The notes: generated by a model from the sequence alone, not told the origin. A stretch of 64,000 bases of DNA from Adenanthera pavonina (GCA_026686845.1 JAIVEN010000013.1:5600001-5664000), one strand, 5' to 3'. Counted from the first letter of the stretch, positions 38,301 through 51,553 are shown. Numbers and translations: made by a program.

Positions 38301-39059
38301 TTAGTTCAATAAAAAATTGATTAATATGAATTTCAAATCTACAAGATCTAGATAAATTATGACTTTAATAATAAAAACAAATCGTACGAACTCTTTATGA
38401 CATGAATTGAACTCATACAAAAATCTGGATTAATATGGATTTTAAAACGACAGAGTCTATGTTTGACTGCGATAACAGGACAACTTATGCATGACACAAA
38501 TTGGGCCCATATGTGAATATAAGAATTTGTAGGCCTCTTCCTCGAGAATAACTAAAACTTAATCATTGATTAAAACAGCGAAACCTCAAATTTCAGATGC
38601 ACGCACCTTACTATTCTGCGTGAAAAAATTATGATCAAGGACGAATAATAATAGTTTCCTTCGTTACCTGCCCGTATAGCGCAGCATGCACTCTTCATAC
38701 CAGATGATTGCCTCCGTCTGGTTAGGGCAAAGCTGCGTTGTCTGGTTGGCTGCCGTGTCAACACACTGTTGACAAACGCTCATGTTGAGGTCTGCCCGGC
38801 AGTTGAAAAGTCCGTTGACGGCATCGGCAAATCCGAAGCCCATGACGGTGTAATATCCTCTAACTTGGGTGGCGTTGGTAGTGAGGGAATAAAGGAGGGC
38901 ATTGAGATTGCCATGAAATCTGCTTTCAGGAGTGTAAGTGCTATTTTCTGTGCAGGAATAAGAAAGGAAAGTTGGAGCTGCTTGGGTCTCCAAGCTAAGA
39001 AAGCCACACAGGGAAATTAGTGTGTAGAAGAATGCACAGTATTTAATGGGAGCCGCCAT
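35305..39059 (-). CDS. CRK-2: cysteine-rich receptor-like protein kinase (intact, 8 exons, 658 aa)
   Basis: Exons: 39059-38668, 38255-37864, 37237-37100, 37031-36910, 36830-36620, 36472-36235, 35927-35777, 35637-35305. All introns are GT-AG, phases agree, and the sum is 659 codons including stop. Residues 1-27 form a signal peptide. DUF26 triads are C87-X8-C96-X2-C99 and C201-X8-C210-X2-C213. A membrane span lies at about 270-288. The kinase has a glycine loop (338-348, IGRGGFGEVYK), Lys360 (EIAVK), HRD at 455-457 with DLKPSN, DFG at 475-477 and SPE at 502-504. Length and order fit the family, which signals at the plasma membrane in defence and stress; the ligand is unknown. Unusually, an intron splits the two DUF26 domains at codon 131. 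The start is the first Met before the hydrophobic leader. Confidence 0.92.
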
Positions 39060-39196
39060 CGTTGAGGATTATTAGTTTCTCTTTTTCCAGAAACCTGGTT
39101 GCGACAGTGAGGCTGGGCGGAAGAGAAGAAGGAGGAGGACGAGGAGGAAGTCATGCATGAACATGTTTGTTTTATGGGGATTGCTTTTTTCAAAGT

Positions 39197-40237
39197 TTGA
39201 CCCGGCAAATGATAACTTTGGGCTTTAAAGTTGTTCTGGAGCAGGTGTGTCATCAAGAACCATTTTTCAGCCATCGGTGATTATCCACTCCAGTACGCAC
39301 GTGACAGAAAAAATGTCGCCGACAAAGACTTCTTTCTGCCGCAAGTTGAAATTTGATTAAACTTCTTTTTAATTATATATCCCTTCATTTTTTTTTTTGG
39401 CCAAATCCCTTCATTAACTTTTATTAAAATTATATAATTTTTTTCTTTTTTAAAAGTACAAGTCTTTTAAATTTTGTTAATATTATAAAATATGTATATA
39501 TATATATATTAAAATTTATAGAAAATCATATTATTCACCAGTGAATAATCACTAGTGATGAGTAGTGTAAGAATGGTGCAGCTGATTTTAGATTTTGTAT
39601 GTATGGGGTTCACCAAAAAGTTTAAATGTAAAATAAAATAAAAAATGTGTATGATTTTACCAATTTTAAAATATAAGTATAATTCATTTTTTTATTTCAT
39701 TTTCTCACACGATCCTTGTGTGAAGTCGAAGTCAAACTTCGATGGCATAAACAAAGGTTGGTATTTAAATATTAGGCAAGTTGTATCATTATGCCCAAAA
39801 CTCAAGACAATTCTCGCCGTTGACAATTAAGAAAGCTGCTTTGTTTGACTGACAATAGATAGTAAAAGAATAAAAAATATATAGGTAAAATATGCATCCA
39901 ATGTTGCATTATGATCTCATCTTACTTGTTCGGAAGGATATTATCTTTTTTAAAATAAAAAAGATGTTTATTATAATTTCATTATAATTTCAACAAAAAT
40001 AAAATATTCATCCGCAAAAACGGTGTCATTGATACGTTCACTTATCCTTTTTAATTATATCTAAATTTTTTGCCTACGAGTTGATTGAATAACAGAATGA
40101 GTCTCAATCTTTGAGATCAAAACCCTTTTCACATTATGTTCCTGTAAAATTTTAGCCTCTTTCTTAAATAATAATTTTTAGGGAAGAAAAAAACTAAGCA
40201 TTTTTTCTTGGGATTCACACGCTGAAGTAAAAGTCAA
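39197..40237 (-). promoter_or_regulatory. Upstream region of CRK-2 with W-box motifs
   Basis: Four W-box cores (TTGACY or its complement) lie upstream of the gene: TTGACC at 39197-39202, AGTCAA at 39730-39735, TTGACT at 39845-39850 and AGTCAA at 40232-40237. W-boxes bind WRKY factors and are common upstream of defence receptor genes. The motif is short, so some occur by chance. A possible TATA-like ATAAAAC (minus strand) lies near 39172. The rest of 39060-40480 holds only AT-rich DNA and a short TA repeat near 40280. Confidence 0.4.
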
Positions 40238-40480
40238 ATGACCAACCATATTATTGTAATATGATACATTGCTGAATTGCGATATATATATATATATATA
40301 TTATAGGTCATTGCTATTTATTATCATTTTCAAAGTCTCATTGTCAGTAAATAATGTTGTTGTATTTTGTATATCATTTATTATATAATAAATAAAAAAA
40401 TAGAACAAGTCGCATTGTTCTCAAACTGTAAATTGCACCAATAAGTTGTGATATTTGAAGCTTAGTGCAAGAGACTAATC

Positions 40481-41285
40481 CTATGTTCAGATATAAAGCA
40501 AAATAGGGGAAAAGAAAATTTAGAGAAGAAAATATGAGTGAGCTCCCCCCATTAGATAGCAAAATAAAATAGGAAGAAAAAAAATAATGACTGAAAAAAA
40601 CATGAACTTCACATATTTTCTGTATAAAATTTTCTCTTCAAAAATAGAAAGATTTTAAAGAGAAAACATTTAATTTCCAAAATTGCTATTAGAAATTGCT
40701 TGCTATAAATTTGATGTCCTTGGCCACCACTGGCTGGCACCCTTTGCCACTAGTCACTACACCATTTGGTGTCAATTGCCATGGTCTGTGGCTTGCCACC
40801 ACCCTCCACTATAGGTTATTGGCCACCGCCCTCCACCATTGGCAATTGGCCACCATCTCCCGCTGTTGGCAATCATCATTAGCCACTCGCAAGCCATCAA
40901 CCAACACTGCCAAGTCCGCCAGCCATCGTCCATTGCCACTGGTTGCTGCCACTTGCCGACCTTTGCTGTCAATCGTTGGCCACAATTGCAAACTGTCACT
41001 TGCTGTCTATCACTATCCATTGTTGACCATCACTAGCAATTGACCAATACTGCTAGCACCACCCCATCTATTGTCAGCCAATGCTCCGCCATTGGTTGCC
41101 ACTTATAACTGATAATCATTATATTACATTGTAAAATTTATTGTCATTGTGAAATGAGTGATTTTTTTTTCTTTTATTTATCCAAACATATGGAAAAAAT
41201 TTTTTTTTCATGTTTCTCTCCCCTCGATTTTCTCTCCTCCCATTTTCTCTCATCATCCAAATAAAACATAAAACTTATAAAATTT
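40481..41285. repeat. Degenerate GC-rich minisatellite inside a possible inverted-repeat element
   Basis: From about 40720 to 41110 the sequence is built of varied 9-14-bp units around TTGGCCACC and ATTGCCACT, in sharp contrast to the AT-rich surroundings; this explains the ORFs on both strands at 40696-41043. The flanks (about 40480-40560 and 41200-41285) look like imperfect inverted copies of each other (TATGTT..AAAT..GGGGAAAAGAAAAT type). I could not fix termini or a target duplication, so the transposon reading is tentative. Confidence 0.5.
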
Positions 41286-42462
41286 GTAATGTATATCTCA
41301 AAAAAGAGCTTGACAAGTACAAATACATAACGGGGAGAGCACTCATCCAGCATTGACAGTCATTGGTAGTTTGAATGCCAGGAATTCTAGTAATTAATTA
41401 TGAACAAATGATCTATCATAATTCTATGCATAATCAAACTCGTACTACATTGGAAAATATATAACTACTCTTTGACCAGTCAAGATTTGAGGATGTCATA
41501 GAATTATAGGTAGATTGACCTGAACTGGATTACCAGGATACCAAGTTCAGCTTCAATTCAGTATCCGGGAAAAATGCTGGTTCACGGGGCATTCACAATT
41601 CAGCTAAAAGGCGCTACTTAGATATATGAAAGTATTCTTGCTCCATTGTGGGCCTATTTTCTGGGTTTTCTTGAACGCACAATAAACCTATTTGGATACA
41701 CCTGATCACTTCACTCTCAGAAAATGAATCTTTTAGTTCTGGGTCAAGTATTTCAAGTGGGATCTGATTCCTCCATTGTTTCCAAGCCTAAAATAATATC
41801 ACCAATCAATGCACACATATAGAAGAAGCTGTAGTATTTATCATAAATAGTACGATTCTGCTCATACTCATATGCAGGTTACGGAGCCCACCTCTAGTTA
41901 CATGTATAATTGAACCAATGGTTTTTGTTTTTCGTTTTTGGCTTCATCTTTGGTTCACAATAAGGAAGGTGATATGTGCATCATTAACAAATGGAATACA
42001 AATTATTAGGATTTTATATTAACCTGACTTAAGGGGACATCAAGAACTATAGATGACACCAAAACTAAATACAGAAGACTTTTTAGAAAATTGGCCATAC
42101 ATTGCATATTTCGGAGACAAGTAGCCATTGTTTAAAAAAAAAAAAGGAAAAGTTGGAACTCCATAAAATTGAATAAATTGTTGAGCATATTTCTTATTTA
42201 TGTAGGATATTCATGAATTAATTCACATAAACTCTTATCATCTGTGGGGCTTTAACTATTATTGAATTTTAAGAGGAAAACATCAATCTAGGAATTTAAT
42301 GGGAGTTTAAGAATTTTTTATTCAACAAAGAATAGGTTTGTCGCTAAATTAAGAACAAAGAAATTATTCATTGAAGTGATAAGAGAAAAGCAAAGAAGAA
42401 AAAATACTTATTATGTTCCAACAATATACTATTAGTACTTTGTTGATCTTGATCTAAATATA

Positions 42463-42731
42463 CTCCCTCTGGTCGTCTTCTAGAAGATTTAGTTAGTAAA
42501 AAATATAGAGCATTATGTAATATTAACTATTTTTTCCAATTTTACCCTTATATCTATTTTTATAAAACCATTGGAACTCATTCATCATTTAATAAAAGAA
42601 AGTGTGTTAATGGAGTAAATAGAAGTAAAATGGGAAACAATTGATATTTTTTAGAAAATTAAGAATATAATTACTTTTTCTTAATATGCATGAATTAATT
42701 AACAATACTTTATATTTAGGATCAAAAGGAG
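42463..42731. mobile_element. Stowaway-like MITE in CRK-3 catalytic-loop exon (269 bp)
   Basis: Left end CTCCCTCTGGTCGTCTT, right end (reverse complement) CTCCTTTTGATCCTAAA, flanked by TA at 42461-42462 and 42732-42733. CRK-2 reads straight through the same point (CTATAGCAATTATTC), so the empty site is visible within this window. Confidence 0.8.
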
Positions 42732-45700
42732 TAGCAATTATTCTTGCCATGACAAAGTCTGAAATTTTTGGATTCATGTTATCATTTAATAATACATTGC
42801 TTGGTTTCAAGTCAAGATGTATGACTTTGAATGCTCATGTAAATAATGTACTCCTTTTGCAATTCCTCCAAATGATTTTATAACGTTCAAAACAATTCAA
42901 CACTTTGCTTTTCCGGATCTAAAATTTATCATGAATCACTCAAGGTAGAATAAAGGTGGTTGACCAAGAAAAAAAGTTAGAATAAAGGTGAACTCCATTG
43001 TCAATGATAAGAGTGCCATCATATATGAAAATATTACGTTTTAACTTGTCAATGCTGAACTTGAAAATAAAGTTAGGATAAGAATAGGAGCAATTACCAA
43101 AGAAGAAAAAACAGTTATCGAGAGTTTTATTAGGTACATATTTATAAATGAGCATTTTCTCTAGTCCTTCCAAGTAAAATTCTAATATAGTCACCAAATT
43201 TCTTTGTGTTGTAGCTTGGCAATTAGTAAGATTTCATTCTTAAATTTTTTAGCACCTTGCCCAGAACTTGTAACAATCCTTAAAGTATTGTCTTGGTTGG
43301 CCTTGAGCTAATGAGGAGTATCATTGTTGTTTGGTGCAGTGCCAAAGGGATCAGGAGACTAAAATGGACCAAGTTAAAGAAATAAAGGCTAAAGCATATG
43401 GCACCGCAGTGAAGAGTAGGGTTGTCACAGTAATAGATCAGAGGATTCTGAATTTTTTTTTCAAGCAATAAGGGTTCATGCTGTGGCAAACTTATTATGC
43501 GTTGCAGCACCAGTCTTTGAACTTTAAGAAATTTGAATGCGTTTTAGTCTAAAAATAGAAAGAAATTAAAAAAGAAGCATGAAAGCTCTGATAGGGCTTG
43601 TGACTCTTGTCCTTAGGGAGTAATTTCTGGACTTTGGGAGTTTGGATCTTGGTTGGTAAAAAGATTTTACTCTTTCTCCCCTCTTTTCTGCCCCTTTTTG
43701 GTATGGAATCCATGGAAGTATGATGAGTTTTCAGTTTGGGTGAGGTTTATACCAATTAAAATGGTTGTAAATGTGTTATAGATGTGTTATTTGGTGTTCC
43801 TTTGGTTTGAGTATGAGTTTTGTAGGGATTATGAATGGTTTAAGTTAAACCCTAAACTTGAAAGTATTAAGGAAGCTTGAAATATGAGATTGTGTGGTTG
43901 TTTATGGATTGGAAGTATGTATGGGGTTCATTGATGTATGCTTGTGCTATTAGAATCATGGATTTATCATCGTTTAGCTTGTTTCATTGAATGATAATTT
44001 ATTGGGATATATGAGTATTGTATTTATTGGAAGCATTATGATATTGTAGTGTTCAAGATTTGTGTTTTGGGTGCTGTAGCATTCTACCAAGTGGCCAAGA
44101 GTTTTGCATTTCCTATTGGTACCTCGATGGCCTACCTTTCCCCTCTGTTTGTGTGTGGATGATCCGAGGTAACTAGGGTATATGTTTATGTGATGTGAAA
44201 TTTCATAATTATATATATATATATATGTTTATTTCTTTCATATCATGATATGTCTCGAGGCATGATTGGTGATGGAAATGGTAAACTCTCTCCTTATCTT
44301 ATGTATGTATTATGTGGTTATATGTTGATTAGTAGCAAGTGATATACTAGCATCCCTGTCATGTAAGATAATATGTGATTATGATGATAATATACATGTA
44401 TGCATGGAATATGATAGCATGAGAGCATCATTACATTGTTGAACATGAGTATGTTATAAAGGTTGGGTGATGATGTATGATACCACGTGGTATATCAATT
44501 TACTTGTGGAACACGTGCGGCCTCTTGTCCAAGTGGTGATAGATGCATATCTCTGTCATTAAATCCTCTTCCTATAGTCAGGAGAGACAAGTGGCAGTGG
44601 ATTTAGGGATGCACCTTCCCTAAATCACCACCAATTTGGGTGGTCCAAGAGAAGTAATACTACGGTCCAATCACTTGTATAGCCTTTGGCCAGGTCATAC
44701 TAGTGAGCAAAAAGCTTAGTAATGTCTCAGAATCAATCTTCACCAGTTATTGTAAGGGAATCACTTATTGGGCATATCTTATAATGGTAACTAGCCTGTT
44801 GTTCTAGCCGTGTATATTTGTGGGGACATTTATATCATTACATTTACATAGCATCACATTTTTATGTATCATTATATATTATTCTATCATGTGAATTGCT
44901 GTTGTTTTCCTCGGTTGCTGGGACTCTATCTCACATCCCTCTGAGGTTAACCTTTTAGCTAAACACTCTAGCATTAGCCTGGAGAAGATGAAAGATAGAG
45001 TCTTAGTTCTCTCCATTTTGCAAGGGCATCTAAGCTTGTAATTGTTAGCTTGTATGTTTTGGTTTATGTACTTTATATTGTACAAAATAGGTTGTTTATG
45101 GTATCTGTTGCCAGTACCATTATATCATGGGTATTTGATATTGTATGAAGTTGATGTTTTATGAGAGGCTATATGAAAACTTGTTGATGTGCCAGATTTT
45201 ATGTTGGCCTTGTTAGTATACTATGTATGTGGTGGTAGTCCCTTGGTCCAAGCTTAATTATGGTCATTCTAAGTGTATTATGTTATGTTGGACTGAAAAT
45301 ATGTGTTTGTGATTGATGTATTTGTTTTTGTGTTTGGTTAATTCGGTATCTAACCCATCGGTTGCTTTAGGGGTTCTAGGTGGTCAAATTTTACAGAAAT
45401 GATTTCTTTAGGATGAAATTGCTCTAAACCCAGTTCTTGGGGTATTTGAGACTTGGGTCAAGTGTTTGTTTGGTGGTTTGTGTTAAGGTTTGGTGTTGGG
45501 AGTCCCCCGTACCATCGTTTAGTTCAAACTGAACATTTTGGTCTTGGATACTTAAAATCTCCATACGGAGGTATTTTTAAGTGTAAGTGGTGTCTATAGT
45601 TAGAGTCGGACTAAAGTGACCTATAGGAATTGTAATTAGGTCAATCCAAAATCGAAGGAAGAAATTATGCACATCAGAAGTTTACCCAAGGTATTAGCAA

Positions 45701-45747
45701 TCTATTGATGCCATATCAGTTCAAGGCGCCGCGGCGTAAGTATCCAA

Positions 45748-48156
45748 TGTAACATCTAAATTTTTATGATTTTGTTTGAATTCTAGTTTAGAGAATTACT
45801 ACATAATTAGAATTAAAGGAACTTAAATATCTTATGTAGATCAAAGTAGGGACTAAATTGCAAAGGATGATCAGGGACCAAATTGCAAAGAAAGTTGGAT
45901 GGCATAATTGAAAATATTAATTATTAGCAAAAAGACAAAAAATGGGACATAGATGTCATTTCCTCAAACAAATCATCTGTCTAGTATTTACTAAGACTGG
46001 TTACAGGAGGTGGTTACAGGAGGTGATTCAAGAAAATTCTCGTAAGAAATTATATTCTAATAAGCAAAACCAGAAAATAGATATATTGGGCAGAAAATTG
46101 ATCCGAAGTTCCATAATCTGTAAATTAATAAAAATTAGAAAATAAGTCTAGATTAGGAAACTCAGGTATATTAGGGCATAAAAAGATATACTGGATTTTT
46201 CTATAAGGTTTGAATAGCCATAGAATCGATCTAATGGATATTGGGCCAAAATTGGAGTCCGGGCCCAGTAAGACTGCACTGGTTTCTTAATGGGCCAAAA
46301 GTACTATTCATGGAGGCCCAATAAAGGTGTAGAAAACCCTAATAAGATAGGGATGATTTTTGGGAAACCCAGAAGTATTATTGACAAGAATAGCTCAAAT
46401 GATGTCAAGAAAGGATAAAGGGCCCAATGAGCCCAATTCACCCGATTTCCAGGCTAATTAAATTATGGATGACCCAGTAGACTATGAAATAATCAAGAAT
46501 AAGTTCAAAATAATATTAGAAGGTTTATAATAATTCTCCATGCAGAGAAGTTACAGGAAAAACTAATCAGCACTAATTTTATCGGTATTTTCAGTTAGAA
46601 CGCAATAAGTTAAAATATCTTCTAAAATAAATTATATGGGCTTAGAAATGATTAATTAAGGTCATAATGAGTTTGAAATTCATATTTTAAATATATTTAT
46701 GCATGAAAAATTTTACCAGAAAAAATTTACATAATTAGAGCCCAAAAACCCGGTATATGTTGAAATTGGGCCTAGAATTATATGGTTTAAGCCCAAATAA
46801 TTAAAGGCATCATATTAGGCTGAATATGGACTCAAAATTTCATGCAAAAGGAGTGAAGAAGAGTTAACCACCATGCATGACACTATTTCAAAGATTATGT
46901 GTCAAAATTGGAGGTTTGGATGAAGTGAGCTTATGTAAGCATAATGATGCAATATTTACCTTATTTGGAGATAAAAGTGGCATCCAAATTAATGAAAAGA
47001 GAGGGAAAATTAATTAGATAACAATTATGTGAAGAAATTAGGTGCATGGTGGAGAAAAGAGATGATGTAGTGCAATTTTAGCCTTTGGATCAAAAGTTAA
47101 TCAAATGGATGGAGTTGCTTCTTGTTGTCTATAAATAGGCTCTTCCTCCCCTCCATTATTCACACCAAAAACGAAAATCCACCATATATTAGTGAGAGAG
47201 TGAGTTATAGAGAGAAGGAGGATAAGAGGAAAGGAAAATTTGCAATTTTAAGGTAACATCTTTTCCCTTTCTTGCATTTTATTTCTAAATGGTTGTTAGA
47301 TCTTGTATTTATATGATTGGTAGGTAGAAAACATGTTTATGTTATGAATATGATGATGATGTTGGATCAAAATGGTGAAAGAATGATGAATATGCTATGA
47401 ATTTTGCATGAACAAGCATGAACATGTGAAGAAGATGATGAACATGCTAAAAGATGCCTTTTGATCCTAAATGTTACCATGCCAAAATGAAATCATGTTT
47501 CTTGCAATTATTTTTAAATATTATGCTAAGAATGGGATTATGATGTTATTGGGATTTTCTTAAATCTCACCCCACCAAATATCTAACCATGATTAGGTTC
47601 AAATCCTGTGAAAGGCAAGAAGATAAAGGAGGATCCATGAAGAAATGTTTAGAAATAGGAAGGGTATTTTGGATACTTATGTAATATCAAGTATAATAAC
47701 ATTTTATGTCACAATATGTAAATTATGTGTTACTCCTAGATGATGAATAAAAGTATGTTTTGGATCAATTTTATATGTGTTATGTGACTACCATTGAATA
47801 TATGGTATTATAGAATTTTAGGGAATGAAATTTGGAAAAATTAGGGTAAAATTGCAAGTAAATTCACGAAATTTACTGTAGCAATCTGCCAAATAAAATT
47901 CCAAATTAATATTTTCCCTTATAGAGTATTTTAAGAGATGAATATAGCAATTTGAATCACCCTTAAATGATTTTTCTAGAATTAGTTATGATTTTTCAAA
48001 GTTCAGCCAAATTTTTATATTTACCAAATGAATAGTGACTTTTGGTAAATTCTTGGAATTTTCGAATTTGGCCCAAATTTGCTTCCAAATATGTCTAATT
48101 GGAATCTAAACTACTAATAATGAATAGTAAATGGTTCCTAAGGTTAAGGTGTGACA
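45748..48156 (+). mobile_element. Solo LTR of a second family (2409 bp) nested in copy B, duplication TCCAA
   Basis: Begins TGTAACATCT and ends GGTGTGACA, flanked by TCCAA at 45743-45747 and 48157-48161. A TATA box (TATAAATAG, 47130-47138) followed by a CT-rich leader supports its reading as a promoter-bearing LTR on the plus strand. No gag or pol. Ends resemble the solo LTR at 9123-12061. Confidence 0.78.
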
Positions 48157-48186
48157 TCCAAGCTGCGGCACCACCCTTTTCTACCT

Positions 48187-51100
48187 TGTAACAACCCCCA
48201 ACATGTTGCCTTGGACTTAGTCATAGGCTAATGAGAAGCATGGCCTTTGCATTATGCAAAGTCAAAGGAACCAAGACTAGAGGAAGGATGAAATGAGAGA
48301 AGTTAAGAAAAATTGAGTCACAAGCCACCATGCTGCAACAAAAAGCAGGGCCATTATGGCAAACAAAATAGACAACTTCAATATTTTTTTGGACAAAAGG
48401 GTCTCATGCCGTGGCGAGCTTATTATCCGTCACAGCACCAGACCCAAAACTTCAATAAATTAGGGCAAGATTCAGCTAGACAAAAGAAAAGAAAATGGAG
48501 GGATTTGAGAAGAGCTTTATTAAGGCTTAAGAAGCTTGACCTTGGGGATCAAATTTCGGACCTTAGAAGCTTGTATTTCAATTGGTAAGTGATCTCTCTC
48601 TTCTCTTTTTTCTTTTCTCCATGAAATGAAGAAGGAATTCATGTATAAGTTTGGGGAATGATGTTTGATTGTTTCCTACTAATTAAAATGCTTGTAATTG
48701 TGTTATTGAGTACATGATGGTGTTCCTATGGCATGAGTATAGGTTTTAAGTTGGTTTAGAGATGTATATGTTAAACCCTAGCTTAGATTTGATTATAGAT
48801 GTTGGAAATCTGAACTGTAGATTGATATTTGAGTTGGATAGTTGTTTAGGATTCATTAGTATATGATTATGCTATTAAAACTTTGGGTTAAGCTTGAATG
48901 GTTGAATTATGACTTATGGTTTGATATAGGCTTAGTTTTAATGGAAGATATTATGGTGTTGTAGTGATTAAGTGGTTGATCGGGGGAGTCCAATCCATTG
49001 TTAGTAATTTGAAAGCTTGTGGAAAACCCCTGTGTGCAGTGTGTTAGCAATTCAAGGTAACCGAGTGTTTATTGTATATGTGTGTATTCGTTATTATATG
49101 TGTGTGTGTGTGTTTCTTTTCATACCATGATATTGTTTGTGTGTGTGGTTCTTTTTTCATATCGTGGTAGGTACACAGCTAGCAAAGGTATGTTAATATT
49201 GACTCTTAATACTTTTATGTGATAGATGAGAATATGTAATTGTGTATATATGGTCATTTAGCATCTCCACTATTGTGATAGCATGATGATGATGATGAAT
49301 ATATATAGTGACATGTTAGTAGGCATCGAGCATTATCATTGTATTGTGCATATTAATACGTGGTTGATTCGGTCATAATGATGATATGAGATATGAAATA
49401 CCACGTGATATACCGAACTAGTAGTGGCTAAGTGGTGAGGTTGATGATTATATATCACTGCCACTAAATTCTCTCCTATGGCCAGAAAAGCCAGGTGGCA
49501 GCAAGTTTGGGGATACACCTTCCCTATATCACTACTAATTCATGTGGTCTAGGGGAAGAAGAACCACAATCTAATCATTAGTATGGCCTTTGGCCAGGTC
49601 ATGTTAGTGCGGTGAACTTGGTAATGTCTAAGAATCAGTCTTTATTAATTGTTGGAAGAGAATTACCTATCGGGTATGTCTTATAATGGTACTAGCCCGT
49701 GGTTCTATTCATGTACAAGGAAGATCATGTATACCATTACATTTGCATTGTGTAACGTCTGGCCGCTATTCAGGATTGACAACTGTCCCTACAAACCAAC
49801 ATAAGCCATTTCGGTGTGCTTTGTCCTCACTCATATACCTTCTTCCCAGAAGGTCACCCATTCCAGAATTACTCCAAGTCAAGCACACTTAACTAAGAAG
49901 TTTTTAAGGAATATGCTACCAAAAAGATAAGTACACCTTATTTGTATAGGTAGTACTTATCAATTTGTTTAAGCTATCCTTAACCGTGTAATCCTATACC
50001 TATACAGTCTCTGGATCCCTCTCGTTTCAGTATGCATTCGATTCATTCATATGCCCCTCCCGCTTAGAAGTCTGCCAGGAGCCAATCCTCACCCCCTTTC
50101 TTGCACCAACGATCATTTCCTGCCCTCATTAATGCCCTGATATCACATACCCACCAGCTTCCCTGTGGTTCATCCTCGAACCATACTGTACTGAGAGAGG
50201 CACGCTTAATTGAGGAGTTTTTAAGGGATAGACTACCGAAAAAGTAGGTGCACCTTGTTGGTATAGGTAATACTTATCAATTCTTTTAAGCTATCATTAA
50301 CCGTATAGTCTCATACCTATACAGTCTCTGGATCCCTCTCGTTCCGGTATGCATTCGATTCATTCATATGTCCCTCTCGCTTAGAAGCCTGCTAGGAGTC
50401 ATTCCTTGTTCGTGCCTTATCATTTTTTATCTCACACCCTCTTTCTTGCACCAGCGATCACTCCTCGCGCTCATTAGTGCCCGGATGTCACACATTGCAT
50501 TGTATCATATGCATACCATATGGATATATATACATGTTATATATATATATATATGTAGTTTGCTGTGTATTGTGTGTGCTTCTCGGTTATTGAGACATTG
50601 TCTCACACCCTCTATGGTTAACATTTCAAGCGAAGAATCCAATACTAGTCTGGAGATAACCACGGAATCGTAACTTTCTCTGTCATGGGGAATATCTAAG
50701 TTAACAGATAGCTTTATGTTATTGTTTATGTAATGAATTGTGTCCAGTATTGTAGTGTTGCCTATTCAATTTGTGACTTGTATCTTGGGAGTGTAGAGAT
50801 GTATGTGGTTGTGTATGTTTGGTAAAGTGATGATGAATGTTATGGATATGAAAGGATGTCGGCGAATGTTAAAATAGTGGATGTGGTATGATCTGGACCC
50901 CGGTATTGGTCAATGTGTTATGGTGCATACATGAATATGTATTTTAAGCTTGTTTGGCCATGTTGTGTGCCTAACATGGTTCTCGGGCCTTGTGTATGTG
51001 TGTTAAGGCATATAGCTTATTGTGTGGATTTGGGGTTTAAGGAGGTTAAAACTTAAAGGAGTGGTTTCTTTAGGGTGAAACCTTATTGAACAAGTTGGTT

Positions 51101-51553
51101 GTGTTAATTGTGACATGTGGACATGGTTTTGGGTTGCCAATTGGCAATTTTTAGCAATTTAAGGTGTTAAGCTATGAGTTTCAATCAAAAAGTGACCAAA
51201 ATGGTGTCAAGTGTCCAAAATCTCTATATTGAGATGTTTTGAGGTGCAGTCAATGTCAATAGTTAGATTGGGAATAGAGTGACATGTAAGGGTTGGAATA
51301 AGGTCAATCAAAGATCGAAGTATGAAAGGGTGCAAATTGGAAGTTTGTCAAAAAAATATGCAAAATTGCTTATATGGGAGTTGATGTGGGTGCCGCGGTG
51401 CCAGAACTCACTGCCTTTTTCCCTTAGTCCAGATGGTGACACGCCATGGCAGCACTATAGTAGGCCGTGGCGCCATGCTTTATTTTTGCTTCATGGTGTT
51501 GTTTTAGCATATCTTTGGTTGTCGTTTCTGGGTTTTGTTTGTAGGGTGTTACA
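48187..51553 (+). mobile_element. Solo LTR, long-LTR family 1, copy C, nested in copy B
   Basis: Begins TGTAACAACCC and ends GGGTGTTACA. Without the Cassandra insert (742 bp plus duplication) it measures about 2.62 kb, like copy B. The sequence after it (51554-51718) completes copy B, which supports nesting rather than an LTR pair. Clear target duplication is not seen (TACCT against ATTTT), so a rearrangement cannot be ruled out. It carries the CACGTG box at 49402-49407. Confidence 0.65.
49751..50492 (-). mobile_element. Cassandra TRIM element, older copy with internal deletion (742 bp)
   Basis: Left LTR 49751-50147 begins TGTAACGTCT and ends TATCACA. A remnant of the internal region follows (50148-50200), then a right LTR lacking its first part (50201-50492, ending GGATGTCACA). 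A 5-bp duplication CATTG flanks it (49746-49750 and 50493-50497). The deletion removed the primer site and the 5S-like promoter core of one LTR; the other LTR keeps a degenerate 5S-like block (about 49845-49900). Orientation follows the intact copy at 62665. It sits inside solo LTR copy C. Confidence 0.85.

Noticed and set aside
40696..41043. Protein-coding gene in the GC-rich repeat
   Set aside because: Open frames occur on both strands because of the short repeat; the translations are low-complexity.
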